From positions 75,461,040 through 75,525,039 of the forward strand of contig CM059193.1 in the NCBI GenBank assembly GCA_030323885.1: 64,000 bases of DNA. Reading direction: 5' to 3'. The stretch is from Branchipolynoe longqiensis (taxonomy: Eukaryota > Annelida > Polychaeta > Phyllodocida > Polynoidae). The notes under the pieces are model-generated. The model worked only from the letters and a program-made list of their open reading frames with translations, made no database searches and had not been told where the DNA came from. The translations under genes were made by a program, and so were the position numbers. Of this stretch, positions 54,291 to 64,000 are shown piece after piece (within the stretch, counting starts at the first letter, position 1; every line of letters begins with the position of its first letter).

Positions 54291-55419
54291 ATATATATAT
54301 ATGTTTGTAGCATAACTTGGCAACTTTTTCTTTGTCGATTTACTGAGACATATCCATCTTTATTTTCTTGCCGCAGTGATATGTCAATGTTAGCTGGTTT
54401 CCAGCCACATTGATTTATTAATTGTCGCGCAAGGATGATTGAGAGTATGTCAACTTTCTACGCACATTGTTGTCTTAACCCCAGATTTGGCTCAGAATGT
54501 TGTAGCACAGCCGTATTGTAGTTGGACTATTTCTCAGCTATTCAAAACGGAACCCTATGTGTGATATGTAGACGATTGTAGCCTCTCTCTGTATCTTACA
54601 AGTTCCCTCAGTTTATGTTAATGCATTATTTCCAGCGCAATAGAGTCAAATTCATTAGTATACATGCACCTTTTAAGTGTGATGCTTTCCTTGGGGAACT
54701 CTAGTGCAGGGAAACTGTTTCTTTATAAGCCACTTCTATACTTAGTGCCCTACTTGTCTAAATATAGTTCAATACTCTTTCACAGAGAAAGCATATTCAA
54801 TTGTTCCAAGTATTCCTTGGTCTGTTACTCTAGTGGCTGAGGCACGCATACGTCCTAAATTACGACGCAAACAAGCAGCTCATTGAAATGGATTGTATTC
54901 AATAAACATATGGTTGTAGTGTTGATCAAATAATTAAGGTCATCAGTTGAATGGTCATCCGTTAATTTGTTCGTCAACTCAGGCCCTCAACCTTGCTCGT
55001 CCATTTGAACATCCATTTGAAGGGATGGGTGGGCGGCTGAGTGAGGGTGGTGTGTTGTTTGTCTGGCTGCTGGGGCCGTAGTGATGTTTGATTGACCTTG
55101 GGGGCTGACGATGGACGGCTGTGACGTCAGAGGTCTTGCGAGAGACTCGGTTCACGGGAAACCCGGTAGGGGCGGTGTGGTGGGTACGGGATCGAACCCA
55201 GGTGGCACCACTGGGGAGACTCCTTGTTTGCGCGCAAATTACCCATGCTAGCGAAGCAAATGATTAGAAGAATCGGGGCTCATCAAATGATTAGAAGAAT
55301 CACATCTTGGCCACAGAGTGCCTTCGCATCTAAATAATCCCCATAGAATAGCTACTTTCAAGATACACACAGAACCTGACCTACTTATAATCTGCATTTT
55401 CCTCCCTGGATCTGCATGG
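54291..55419. other. Unassigned spacer
   Basis: A short TA run lies at 54286-54302. At 55190 GGGATCGAACCCAGGT is the complement of a B-box-like string but has no recognisable SINE body. A 17-bp direct repeat CAAATGATTAGAAGAAT occurs at 55257 and 55283. Confidence 0.35.
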
Positions 55420-55930
55420 AGAGGTAGGTGTGGACACAATGATTGCATGCAACCTAGGTAGTGTAATGGTTATCACGGTAGCCCCGGAATGGCAAGGGAC
55501 ACGGGTTCGAATCCTGCAATAAGTGTATTATTTTCCATTTCCATCACCCCCCATTACACTGGTTCTTGTGATCAGGAGGTGACCATGCTCAACCCACACG
55601 CTGTTTTGTTATTGAAGCTACCCTGTGAATGTATATACATGTATGTACCTTATTGTAAGTGGATTGACTGTAAGCATTAATATAAATGATGTATTGACAA
55701 AGACTATTTAATAGATTTACTCTTACAGGGCGGCAGTTATAACAAGGAGCCACATATCCAGGTAGTTGTGGTAGAGTAATTGCATCAGGGGCCCTAGGTG
55801 GTGTAATGGTTAGCACAGCAATCCTTGAATGGCAAAGGATGTGGCAAAGGATGCGGCAAAGCATGCGGCAAAGGATGCAGGTTTAAATCCTGCGGTAGGA
55901 AGAATATTCCCCATTCCCATCACCGCCATG
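55420..55930 (+). mobile_element. SINE-Q head-to-tail pair, diverged
   Basis: Heads at 55450 (ACCTAGGTAGTGTAATGGTT) and 55792 (CCTAGGTGGTGTAATGGTTA). The second head carries an expansion of GGCAAAGGATGC units (four) between the D arm and the B box GCAGGTTTAAATCCTGC. Confidence 0.7.
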
Positions 55931-56156
55931 ACACTATTAATATTTGATGATGGTAGTTGTATATAAATGAGGTAGTTGCTGTGAATGCTGTAGAAGGTAG
56001 TGTTGTGCATAATCTACATGGAACTAAGGAAACCGCATTTTCTCTGTTTTGTCTTCTTTTTGTTCTTTAATTTGAACATAAGTCTACGTATAGACCTCCA
56101 ACACGGATAAACCTGGGTGCACCATGACAAGACCAACATTTGCCTTCCAAGGCTAA
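55931..56156. other. Unassigned spacer
   Basis: No family recognised. Confidence 0.3.
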
Positions 56157-56495
56157 CCGGACGCCGTGGCCGAATCGGTAGAGCGCAGGCTTCCCACGCG
56201 GAAGGCCGAGAGTTTGAATCCCAGCCGAGTCAAACCGATGACTTATACAATTGATACTTGTCGCTACCTAGCCTGGCGCTCAGCATTTATAGCAAAGGCC
56301 AATGACTGGTTAGCCCAGTATTAGGATAATTCAACTGTGGTGTGGGATATCGGATCCTGGTGCTGGCGGATTAGTCTCCCAGTGAGGCAGCCCTATAGAG
56401 TGACCACGACTGTGCACTGTCACAAGTCGGTACCCATCCGGATATTATCTGATATATGTTGCTAGATGGAAACCAACAACAAACAAACAAATCCC
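56157..56495 (+). mobile_element. SINE-A, alternative head, left arm of an inverted repeat
   Basis: Head CCGGACGCCGTGGCCGAATC with B box GAGTTTGAATCCCAGCCGAG. Body and tail are complete. Its last 100 bases and flank to 56524 are repeated in inverse orientation at 56667-56741 and 57264-57316. Confidence 0.85.
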
Positions 56496-56666
56496 AAATC
56501 TTCCTCCCACTCACTGCCCACCTTCCGTCCGCTAGAATAAGTAAACAGTTGGTAAACCTGCATTAAGCAAATAACACCGCAGTAGCTGCCTACACAGGGA
56601 CACTATATAGCCAGCCAGGACAATATTTCTACCCGCGCCCTAAAGTAGGACATAACACACTCCCCA

Positions 56667-56741
56667 AAGGTGGGCAGTGAGTGGGAGGTACATTTGGGAT
56701 GTGTTTGTTTGTTGTTGTTTTCCATCTAGCAACATATATCA
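56667..56741 (-). mobile_element. SINE-A tail and flank, inverted copy
   Basis: AAGGTGGGCAGTGAGTGGGA and TGTTTTCCATCTAGCAACAT mirror 56440-56524 (CTCACTGCCCACCTT). The element is cut at ATATCA by FB7 and resumes at 57264. Confidence 0.8.
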
Positions 56742-57263
56742 GGGCCGCGTTCAGGGTCCGTCTCGGCGACGTCTCGGCGACGGGCCTGACGTCACTCCAG
56801 TCTGAACGACATTTAGCTGTCGGCCGCCTCAAAAATGGTGGCCCCCATAGCAGGCACTTCCTGCTGCTGGGTGCGCAAGCGCAACCAGACGTTCCACCTT
56901 TGTTGACAAAAGTTGGCGTTGACAATTCTGTTTTGACTGTGAAGCTGTGTCTTATTGATTCACGTTGAAGCCATGCCACTACATTCAGGTGTTAGTGTTT
57001 TTTTGTTCCAATTCTATTTAAATTTCTTTTATGACAATGCTGGGGATCTGGAAGAGACATTTCTACGTAAAATGCTGGAACAACTGCGGCAACGGCGGCC
57101 ATTTTGGAGACGGAGTGGTTCGATTTTGTCTCCTGTCTGAAAAGGGAGGCGTCGCCGAGACGTCGCCGAGACGCACCCTGAACGCAAATAAGCCAAAAAG
57201 CATCGCCGCGACGTCGCCGCGACGTCGCCGCGACGTCGCCGAGACGTACACTGAACGCGGCCC
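56742..57263. mobile_element. Foldback element FB7 inside SINE-A
   Basis: Ends GGGCCGCGTTCAGGGTCCGT and ACGTACACTGAACGCGGCCC are inverted (outer 13 bases perfect). Subterminal GTCTCGGCGACG words repeat on both sides, more often on the right (GTCGCCGCGAC three times). The centre holds CpG-rich sequence with two overlapping short frames (56955-57140 and 57031-57294). One reads LEETFLRKMLEQLRQRRP, which looks protein-like, but no family is recognised. No clear target duplication. Confidence 0.75.
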
Positions 57264-57316
57264 AGGTATTATCCTGATGGGTACCGACTTGTGACAGTGC
57301 ACACTCATGGTCACCT
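57264..57316 (-). mobile_element. SINE-A body, resumes after FB7
   Basis: AGGTATTATCCTGATGGGTA then CGACTTGTGACAGTGCACAC completes the inverted copy. Confidence 0.78.
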
Positions 57317-57555
57317 TATTTCTACCCGTGCCCCAAATTAGGACATAACACCCTCCCCAAAGTGTGTTTTCTTATAGTCTTTCAAACTGTTTCTTTCATG
57401 ATAAATGTTCATTTATGCCTCTAATTAAACTCACTGCGGTCGTTAACACAGGCCAAATAAAAAAGAATGGTGGTCGTCCTTTTGAAATAAAAATGAAGGT
57501 CAGGTGAGCGTTTTTATTTGTTATTTGTTTACGTAAATGTAATGCGTAACCATAT

Positions 57556-57665
57556 GTGATGGCCAGATGAGTTGAGCATCCGCCTTCTGTTTTGGTAGGT
57601 CGTCGGATTCGAACTTCTGGGTTCGAACCCTTGCCGTCTCAAACCAATCACTTGAACAAGTATAT
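57556..57665 (+). mobile_element. SINE-A head fragment
   Basis: TGATGGCCAGATGAGTTGAG with GGGTTCGAACCCTTGCCGTC, and a short linker. Body absent. Confidence 0.65.
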
Positions 57666-57711
57666 GAAAGTTTAATTGCTGCTAGCCCGACGCATTTTGT
57701 CACGGTTTAAA

Positions 57712-58195
57712 ACAAAAATCAAAATACAAAAAATCAAAGATCCAATAAAGTAAACCATAAAACAACATCAAAGATACAACAACATCAAAGATATAACAAC
57801 ATCAACAATACAACACCATCAACTATATAACAACATCAAAGATATTCCCAAATCAAAGATACAATACAATCAAAGATACACCACAATCAAAGAAACAACA
57901 ACATAAAAGATTCAACAAAATAAAATATACAACAAAATAAAAGACACCCAACGTCAAAGATACATTCAAAGATACATCAAAGATGTACCCTCAAGGATAC
58001 ACCAACATAAAAGATACAACACAATCAAATATACAAAACAAACAAAGATGTACCACTCAAATATACAACAACATCAAAGATATACCAACACCAAAGATAC
58101 ACCAACATCAAAGATACAACAACATCAAATATACAACAACATCAAATATACTACAACATCAAATATACAACATACTCAAAGATACAACACAATTA
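57712..58195. repeat. CAACATCAAAGATACAA minisatellite
   Basis: About 28 degenerate units of 14-17 bases (ACAACATCAAAGATACAAC). Asn/Thr/Gln-rich frames through it are not genes. Confidence 0.92.
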
Positions 58196-58647
58196 AGGGC
58201 TGGCACGGGCAGGGACCATCACCAATGTTATATTTGATTTGGCCTTAGCCTGCTACTGACAGCCTCCCTGTCCGACAGTAAGTTCAACACTAACGTCATG
58301 AAAGAAAGGCTCAAGTCTCCATTGATGCTCCATACCATGACTGCTCGAAACATATAATTGAACTAATATGAAAGGCTGGAAGAGTTGCTGTCGACCACAA
58401 ATATCAATAATCCCCAAATACATAAATTGAACTAATATGTAATAGTAGAAGAGTTTGCCACCATATTGATGGCGTTCGGTCAAAGCTGTAACGCCCATCC
58501 CATCGCCATCCCCCCGCCCCCCATCTCCCGCCCCCCAAGTGATACAGTCTAATTAATCTGCTGGGAGTGGTGCAACATTGAAAATGGACACTCAGGACTA
58601 AGTCCGGTGTGAAAATATGCTTCGATTATACTCTCTGCGCAAAATAC
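58196..58647. other. Unassigned spacer
   Basis: It contains a short inverted pair: AACATATAATTGAACTAATA with CATAAATTGAACTAATATG as a direct repeat at 58349 and 58421. No coding signal. Confidence 0.35.
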
Positions 58648-58830
58648 CAGTCGTGATAGTCGAGTGGGTAAGGGGCCGACGTCCCACGCGGTTGCTTGTG
58701 GGTTTAAGCCCGGGTTGAGTCAATGCAACGCCTCACAACATTAAAAGTCCCCCCCCCCCCCAACTCCCTTCCTTGCCTAGCGGTCAACATTGCTGGGATA
58801 AAATATCGACTGGTTTGTGCGAGAATATGA
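58648..58830 (+). mobile_element. SINE-A variant, diverged
   Basis: tRNA-like head GTCGTGATAGTCGAGTGGGT with B box GTGGGTTTAAGCCCGGGTTG, then a linker broken by C12 and CTTGCCTAGCGGTCAACATT. The body fades after 58830. Confidence 0.6.
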
Positions 58831-59110
58831 ATGCAGCTTGGGATAATTCCCAAATAAGGAGGACTATGTGGACACTCGCTTACAATGTGGGATATGACCT
58901 TATTCCGGTAGGAGATTCGCTTTAAGATAGTTTCAAGGTCATTCATTCTCTTCTCCACTCTATGCGCATTGGTGCCAAATTGGTCAAGTATTGCTGATAT
59001 CATCGTGGCCTCCTCTTTCAACTCTAATCCTATTATTTTTATTCAAGGTCTCATTAATCCTATTTGTGGCTGTATCGATCGATAGCTCTGAGTTTCTGCC
59101 AATGTTTAGA

Positions 59111-59140
<30 letters not shown>

Positions 59141-59144
<4 letters not shown>

Positions 59145-59615
59145 TCAGCCTCATGAAAATGGGCCAATTTGTAGTTTATTTCAGATGTCGGCGTCACAAT
59201 TCTTAAAGTGTAGTGCATTTCTTTGTTTCATATTAAATTATCCTAGAAACAAATAAGGTTGTTGTATTTTCTATAACGTTACATTCAGGATAAATTTAAG
59301 GACTTTGCAAAATCTCTGTCAATGCTAAACTATAAGTATGCCGATTGACGCCGACATCCAATGCTCGACGCCGACAACTTTAACAGATGTCGGCGTCGCA
59401 ATCCTTAAGGTGTTATGCATTTCTTTGTTTTATATTAAATTATCCTAGAAACAAATAAGATTGTTGTCTTTTCTCTACCTTTACATTCAGGATAAATTTA
59501 AGACTTTACAACACCTCTATCAATGCTAAACTAAAATTATACTGTTCGACGCCAACATCCAATGATCGATGCCGACAACTTCCCCCAATTGGCCTCTTTT
59601 AGAGATCCTGACTCA
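59141..59615. mobile_element. MITE-1, two internal units
   Basis: Ends TGAGTCAGCCTCATGAAAAT and GATCCTGACTCA in a TATA repeat. Units start at 59184 and 59386 (spacing 202). Confidence 0.88.
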
Positions 59616-59669
59616 TATATATCATATATATTCCCTTCATTGTTATCAGGTTATAATCAACCTTATTAC

Positions 59670-60070
59670 TTAAAGTTGCATAGTCCGATGAAATATGAAA
59701 TATTCAAAACAATTATCTAGATTTGATTTGTAGAGATCTGACTTAGATACTGATGCATTTATTGAACATTTGATTCTGCCTAGAAGGGAATACTGAGTCA
59801 AGTTAATAGAACATGTTACTGTAGAGGTCTATGGTGTCAGAGTTTTGGCAAGCTTGCCAAAACTAATTGTCATTGTTTTTTTTGTTTTTTTGGTAAAGTA
59901 TTTATTCATCTGAACATGACATTTGTCAGCGCCGGGGCACTTCAAATATCTAAAAAGTTTATGATTTAAAATAAAAGTAACTTTAAACTAATGTAAAGTA
60001 GATACTGGTGGTCGATCTACTATATTTATCTCAGAAAAATTACAGAAACTCAAAACCTATGCAACTTTAA
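59670..60070 (-). mobile_element. MITE-4, complete, inverted
   Basis: TTAA-bounded, starting AGTTGCATAGTCCGATG and ending AACCTATGCAACT. It lies tail-to-tail with the next copy. Confidence 0.75.
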
Positions 60071-60332
60071 GTTTGAAGTAATTATTTATTAGAAATGGTT
60101 ACCTATGGAGGTACTTGAAGTGAAAAACAAGACAAATTTAATTCACATGCTCTGCGAAATACTCCATAGACAGGTTCAATTAAATGTAATTGCTATTCCC
60201 TTCTATGTACCAACCTATGTGTCTAATAAGTGAACCAGTATCTAACCTGAATACTTAAGATCAATTATATCTGAGTATTTTGTGTTTTAGTTTAAACACA
60301 TTTTGTTTAACATTATTCTATGCCTCTTTAAC
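60071..60332 (+). mobile_element. MITE-4 fragment, diverged
   Basis: TTTGAAGTAATTATTTATTA, AAATGGTTACCTATGGAGGT and CCCTTCTATGTACCAACCTA follow the MITE-4 order from its middle onward. Confidence 0.6.
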
Positions 60333-60392
60333 CAATAGAGGCAACTGACATTTATAGCAATCTTATTAGTAGTTCTTCATTAGGAGTCTATA

Positions 60393-60435
60393 CATCAGTG
60401 GCAACCAGTGGTCCACAACTGGTTATTCAGGGTTA
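60393..60435 (+). mobile_element. SINE-V left part, split by SINE-B
   Basis: GCAACCAGTGGTCCACAACT then GGTTATTCAGGG matches the central part of SINE-V (ACCAGTGGTCCACAAGTGG at 3292-3621). Confidence 0.6.
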
Positions 60436-60757
60436 GGTCTCCGTGGCGGAGTGGTTAGAGTGTCTGACTTTTTTCTAGGTCAGACTCCTAATGTGAGGGT
60501 TGGCGGTTCGATTCCCCGTGCCCCCAGGTCTGCCAATTTGGATTTCCACTGCTGTGTATAACTTACAGCGTCATCAAAGGCCGGTTGCTCTCATACCATG
60601 TCTATGTGGTGTGGGAGGTTAAAAATCCCTTGGGTTGGTAAAAGTGTAGGCTCGGGCTTTCTATACGCCAGCAGTGGAATGAGGAAGACCAGTCTTCTAT
60701 GACTGAAATTCCCCCTGCTTAAACAACTAATGGACCAACAACAAAAAAAAGAAAAAG
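60436..60757 (+). mobile_element. SINE-B, full length, inserted in SINE-V
   Basis: Head GGTCTCCGTGGCGGAGTGGT, GTCTGACTTTTTTCTAGG, GTCAGACTCCTAATGTGAGG and B box GGCGGTTCGATTCCCCGTG. It ends CTTAAACAACTAATGGACCA and an A-rich tail. AGGGT on both sides (60429 and 60756) may be the target duplication. Confidence 0.83.
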
Positions 60758-60946
60758 GGTGTGGTATGTGCTGTCCTGTTCGTGGGAAAGTGCATATGAA
60801 AGACCTCTTGCTGCTTTTCAGAAAGAGTAGCCTATCTGGCTGCAGCAGGTTTCCTCTTAAGAAATACGTAAGAATGACCATATCTTTGACGTCCAATAGC
60901 GGATGGTAGAAATCAATTGCTCTAGAGGCATCGCTAAATAAAACAA
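60758..60946 (+). mobile_element. SINE-V right part
   Basis: GTGTGGTATGTGCTGTCCTG, TTTTCAGAAAGAGTAGCCTA, GACCATATCTTTGACGTCCA and the end GCATCGCTAAATAAAACAAC. Confidence 0.78.
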
Positions 60947-61379
60947 CCCGTATTTACTGTGACTGCTTAACAATAATAAATAGGTGATTAGTTAAATTTG
61001 CCGATTGGTTAAAAATAGCATATCCTTGCATGGAACTCTTTGTCTGAGAATAGCTTCTAATGCCGACATGGTGTAAAAAAGTAATCACCATCACTCACTC
61101 ACTTTAAAGTGATTTGCGATAGTAGGAACCGGCCACAGGCACTAAGCATCTCCAATACCGAGCGGGGTAGTGTGACTGGCCATGACGGCTTAAGGTGTGA
61201 CCTAAAACGCCATCAACGCGACTGTGTGAAAGGAGGACGTGACAAGAAGGCGCGGTTATGGTCGCTATATGTCTGGACATATCAAGAGAGTTGGTCCCCC
61301 CCCCCCCGGCAAAATGGGTTTATGAGCCGAGCTTATGTACAGCAGGCCTTACTGATTACTTCATCCAATGCTGTCACCA
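60947..61379. other. Unassigned spacer
   Basis: 61100-61290 is moderately CpG-rich, with a 97-codon frame but no domain. A C10 run is at 61299. Confidence 0.35.
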
Positions 61380-61612
61380 GACGGGATGGCCGAATGAGTT
61401 GAGCGTCCGTCTCCTGTTTTGGGAGATCGGGGGATCCAATGCAGAGGGTTCCTGGATTTGTGGGATATTAGGTCATGGGGGCTCGCAGCCTGGTCTACCA
61501 GTGGGGCAGCACTATAAAGTCACCATGAGTGTGCACTGTCACCTGTCGGTACCCGTCCTGATATGATCTTAGATGTTGCTAGGACGTAAAACAACAAAAA
61601 ACAAATCAGCAA
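61380..61612 (+). mobile_element. SINE-A, internal deletion
   Basis: The head is GACGGGATGGCCGAATGAGT. The linker and proximal body are missing, and body resumes at GTGGGATATTAGGTCATGG. The tail is complete, followed by a CAACAATAACAATAATAATA-type A-rich run. Confidence 0.82.
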
Positions 61613-61672
61613 CAATATCAACACTAACAACAATAACAATAATAATAAAGAGAAGCTAGCTGTAGATAGGTA

Positions 61673-62181
61673 CAGTATAACCCGGTTAAACCAAACTTGA
61701 AGAGACCCTAGACATTTGTTTGGCTTAACCGATCATTGGTTTAACCGAGCTTTGGCTTCGAATTTGACTTGGCTTTGGCAAAAACATGGGTGCATTATGA
61801 ATGCAATATACAATGTATGTGGACACTTTGATTATTGTTTTGTTTATGTATATACAGTATAACCCAGTTAAACCAAGCTCAGTTAAACCAAACGATCGGT
61901 TAATCCAAACCTTTTTCGGCGGCCTGGCAAAATACTACCATTTATTATATACAAAAAGTCTCAGATGACCTTATAACAACATGAAAGTTTGGTTTAACCA
62001 TATGAAAAGTGGTCTGGGGACTGACAATTTTGTCTCCATTAATGGATAGTTTGGATTAACCAACTTTGGTTTAACCAACTTTTATATATGATAAATGGTA
62101 GTATTTTGCCGGGCCGCCCAAACAAGTTTGGATTAACCGATCGTTTGATTTAACTGAGCTTGCTTTAATGGGGTTGTACTG
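61673..62181 (+). mobile_element. MITE-3 composite
   Basis: Same two-part layout as 49684. The outer start is CAGTATAACCCGGTTAAACC, the inner start is at 61855 (CAGTATAACCCAGTTAAACC), and the shared end is GGGGTTGTACTG, TA-flanked. Confidence 0.82.
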
Positions 62182-62560
62182 TATATGCATTTTTTGTATC
62201 TCTCTCTCTCTCTTTTTCCTACATAGATCAACACCCATTAAGAATGTCTGGTGCTAAAAGCCTTTCGTTTATTCGACAGACGGTGGCCGACCATGGCAGG
62301 AAATAAGTCCGTCATACAAGTCAAGGCATTGCATTAGTTGGCGGGTAGAAGTAGGCGGATAGTGCTGTCAGTCCTCTTATCACATTACCTAACGCCGAGT
62401 CCGAAGGCCAGCTTCGGTGCCGAAAGATAAGCATTTCCCTTAAAAGATCTAGTCTTCACCAAGACGCACACACTGCCCGACTGACCATTGCCGACGAATC
62501 GCAATGATCTGCGCCGATCGCAGATGTCGCAGATATCGCAGACCACCTGCTAACAATACG
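62182..62560. other. Unassigned spacer
   Basis: A short CT run lies at 62200-62212. 62470-62545 has GATCGCAGATGTCGCAGATATCGCAG-like repeats of about 12 bases. Confidence 0.4.
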
Positions 62561-62894
62561 TTTGTTTGCTGTTGTTTTACGTCCTAGCAACATCTAACGT
62601 CAGATCAGGATGGGTACCGACTTGCAACAGTGTGCACTCATGGCGACTTTATAGTGCTGCCCCACTGGAAGACCAGGCCACCAGCACCATGACCTGATAT
62701 CCCACTCAGTCAGATTATCCTGACACTGAGCCAACCAGTCCTTGCCCTATCCTAATAATGCCAAGTGCCTGTCTAGGAAGCGACAAGTATAAATTTGTAA
62801 GTCATCGGTTTGACTCGACCAGGGTTCGAGCCCACGACCCCACAAGCTACCAACACGGGAGATGGACGCTCTAACTCATTCGGCGATCCCGTCT
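62561..62894 (-). mobile_element. SINE-A, full length
   Basis: Minus strand head GACGGGATCGCCGAATGAGT. Body and tail are complete and close to the family consensus. Confidence 0.88.
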
Positions 62895-62934
62895 GGTCTT
62901 AACAATAAGTAGCATATGTTTATACTTATAAGAT

Positions 62935-63197
62935 TTGTTTGTTTTGTTTGTTTGTTCTTTTAATTCTAGAGCCATCAACGGTCATACCATGATGGGTACC
63001 GACTTAATTGTGACAGCGCAAACTCATGATGACTGTATAGTGCTGCCCCATTGTGTGACCACGTTGCCAGCACCATATCCTGATATCCCACATGGTAGAC
63101 ATTATCCTGTTACTTTGCTCACAAGTCTTTATGCTGTCCTATTCATGTTGACCGTCAGGATAGATAGCGACAAATATCAATGTTGTAAGACATCAGT
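62935..63197 (-). mobile_element. SINE-A, head missing
   Basis: Tail and body are diverged (CATACCATGATGGGTACCGA, CTGATATCCCACATGGTAGA). It stops in the linker. Confidence 0.7.
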
Positions 63198-63326
63198 TTG
63201 ATGTATATACATTCATGTATAATTTGTTCTTATATATACACGTTCGTAAATAAATACATTCATATATAATATATTCTTATATATACACCTTCATATATAA
63301 GCAACTCTTATATATATATATGCATT

Positions 63327-63366
<40 letters not shown>

Positions 63367-63371
63367 TGGTA
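63198..63371. repeat. TA-rich simple repeat
   Basis: TATATACACCTTCATATATA-type imperfect repeats ending in a (TA)n run. Confidence 0.85.
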
Positions 63372-63490
63372 TGTAACGCATTATACTCGTATAAAGGTGT
63401 GGAGGGGAATTATTTATTGTATATTTTATTGTACCGAAGATTGTATACTATCTCCTGCCCATGCTCATGACTGGTGAGGCACCTAAAAGC
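63372..63490 (+). repeat. Repeat J copy
   Basis: ACGCATTATACTCGTATAAA, GTGTGGAGGGGAATTATTTA and CATGACTGGTGAGGCACC. Confidence 0.5.
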
Positions 63491-63551
63491 AGGAGAAACC
63501 TAATTTGTATAATATATTCTTATAAATACACATCCACATATATATTCACTA

Positions 63552-63809
63552 TGAGCCTGTCTCAAAAGGTGATAACTCTTTTTTTGTTTGTCCATTGTAA
63601 CGATTGACACAAAACAGCACTCAAACGGTTACACTGAAAACACAAGGACATTTGCTTCAAATCAATATGTATTCTATGGGGATTATGAAATACTATGTAA
63701 AAAAACTAATTAGTTTATCCTGAGAAAATGCATAGGCAGATAGTATGTTGATTGTTACAAGGGACACAGTTTTGTCCCATATTGCTTAGTACCTTTTGAG
63801 ACAGTCTCA
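63552..63809. mobile_element. MITE-6, complete
   Basis: TGAGCCTGTCTCAAAAGGTG to ACCTTTTGAGACAGTCTCA. About 90% like the copy at 45100 by eye. Confidence 0.87.
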
Positions 63810-63844
63810 TATAATACATTCTTACAGAGATATATATATATATA

Positions 63845-64000
63845 TGGCAAAAATCCTCAGGCGCAACTAACACTTGTGGACACCCATTGGAGCAGAGGTG
63901 GGCTGCAGGTGGCGACACCTGTCAAGTGTGAAGTCTTATGGAGTATAACAATGGTAATGACGATAATATATAGCAATTAATATATATAATCGAAAACAAT
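63845..64000 (-). repeat. Repeat J distal part, cut by the window edge
   Basis: AAAATCCTCAGGCGCAAC, GGTGGGCTGCAGGTGGCGAC and TATAACAATGGTAATGACGA match 50848-50960. Confidence 0.55.

Noticed and set aside
60436..60530. Genuine tRNA gene
   Set aside because: A tRNA-like head, but with a split anticodon arm, an internal T6 and a SINE body downstream, repeated elsewhere.

Overview
This window is metazoan nuclear DNA, AT-rich and almost entirely repetitive. It has no bacterial-style gene packing, and the longest open frames are low-complexity artefacts. SINEs whose 3' half resembles the V-SINE (BivaV-like) elements common in mollusc genomes, several tRNA-headed SINE families, two non-LTR retrotransposon families and many small inverted-repeat elements suggest a lophotrochozoan, most likely a mollusc. 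That assignment rests on recalled family resemblance, not on a search.

The only sequence that looks like host protein-coding DNA is one 75-bp exon on the minus strand (21179-21253). It has good splice signals on both sides and encodes a tetraspanin-like third transmembrane segment. If real, the window is mostly intron or flank of that gene. The only long genuine coding relic is LINE-1 (26036-28549), a 5'-truncated retrotransposon with endonuclease and reverse transcriptase segments in one frame, broken by three stop codons.

The rest is layered transposable elements. SINE-A (tRNA-Ser-like head, about 335 bp) has over 30 copies or fragments, and in one place (52071-52950) its tail has become a 14-unit tandem array. 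SINE-B (tRNA-Arg-like head with an internal T6), SINE-V and SINE-Q (tRNA-Gln-like head, always in head-to-tail pairs) are less frequent. LINE-2 occurs as 3' fragments and as internally deleted derivatives that share one leader. Small DNA elements include MITE-1 (TGAGTCAG ends, a variable number of 202-bp units), MITE-2 and MITE-3 (CAGTA ends, TA sites, pogo-like), MITE-4 (TTAA-bounded), MITE-5, MITE-6 and a 964-bp element at 48697-49660. Two LTR-like elements begin at 7211 and 12149.

The most unusual component is a set of foldback elements at about 9070, 16133, 35536, 36601, 37012, 51561 and 56742. Most share a short terminal signature (GTCACA inward from C- or G-rich ends), but each interior is built by iterating a different 5-12 bp word. 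Three or four of them also share a palindromic core around GAACATGT.

Layout: 1-7.5 kb scattered SINE, LINE and MITE relics; 7.6-13.5 kb MITE-1, repeat H, SINE-A cluster, solo LTR; 13.5-15.6 kb TG- and pyrimidine-rich tracts; 16-21 kb foldback, SINE-V, SINE-B, AT-rich repeats, MITE-3, SINE-Q; 21.2 kb exon; 22.8-25.5 kb minisatellites; 26-29.7 kb LINE-1; 30-35 kb SINE, LINE-2, MITE-4, purine-rich tract; 35.3-37.7 kb minisatellite invaded by foldbacks; 38-50 kb MITEs, LINE-2 and SINEs; 50-53.8 kb TA-rich repeats, foldback, SINE-tail satellite; 54-64 kb further SINEs, foldback in an inverted SINE repeat, minisatellite, MITEs. Boundaries were set by eye, and most are good to a few bases up to a few tens of bases.
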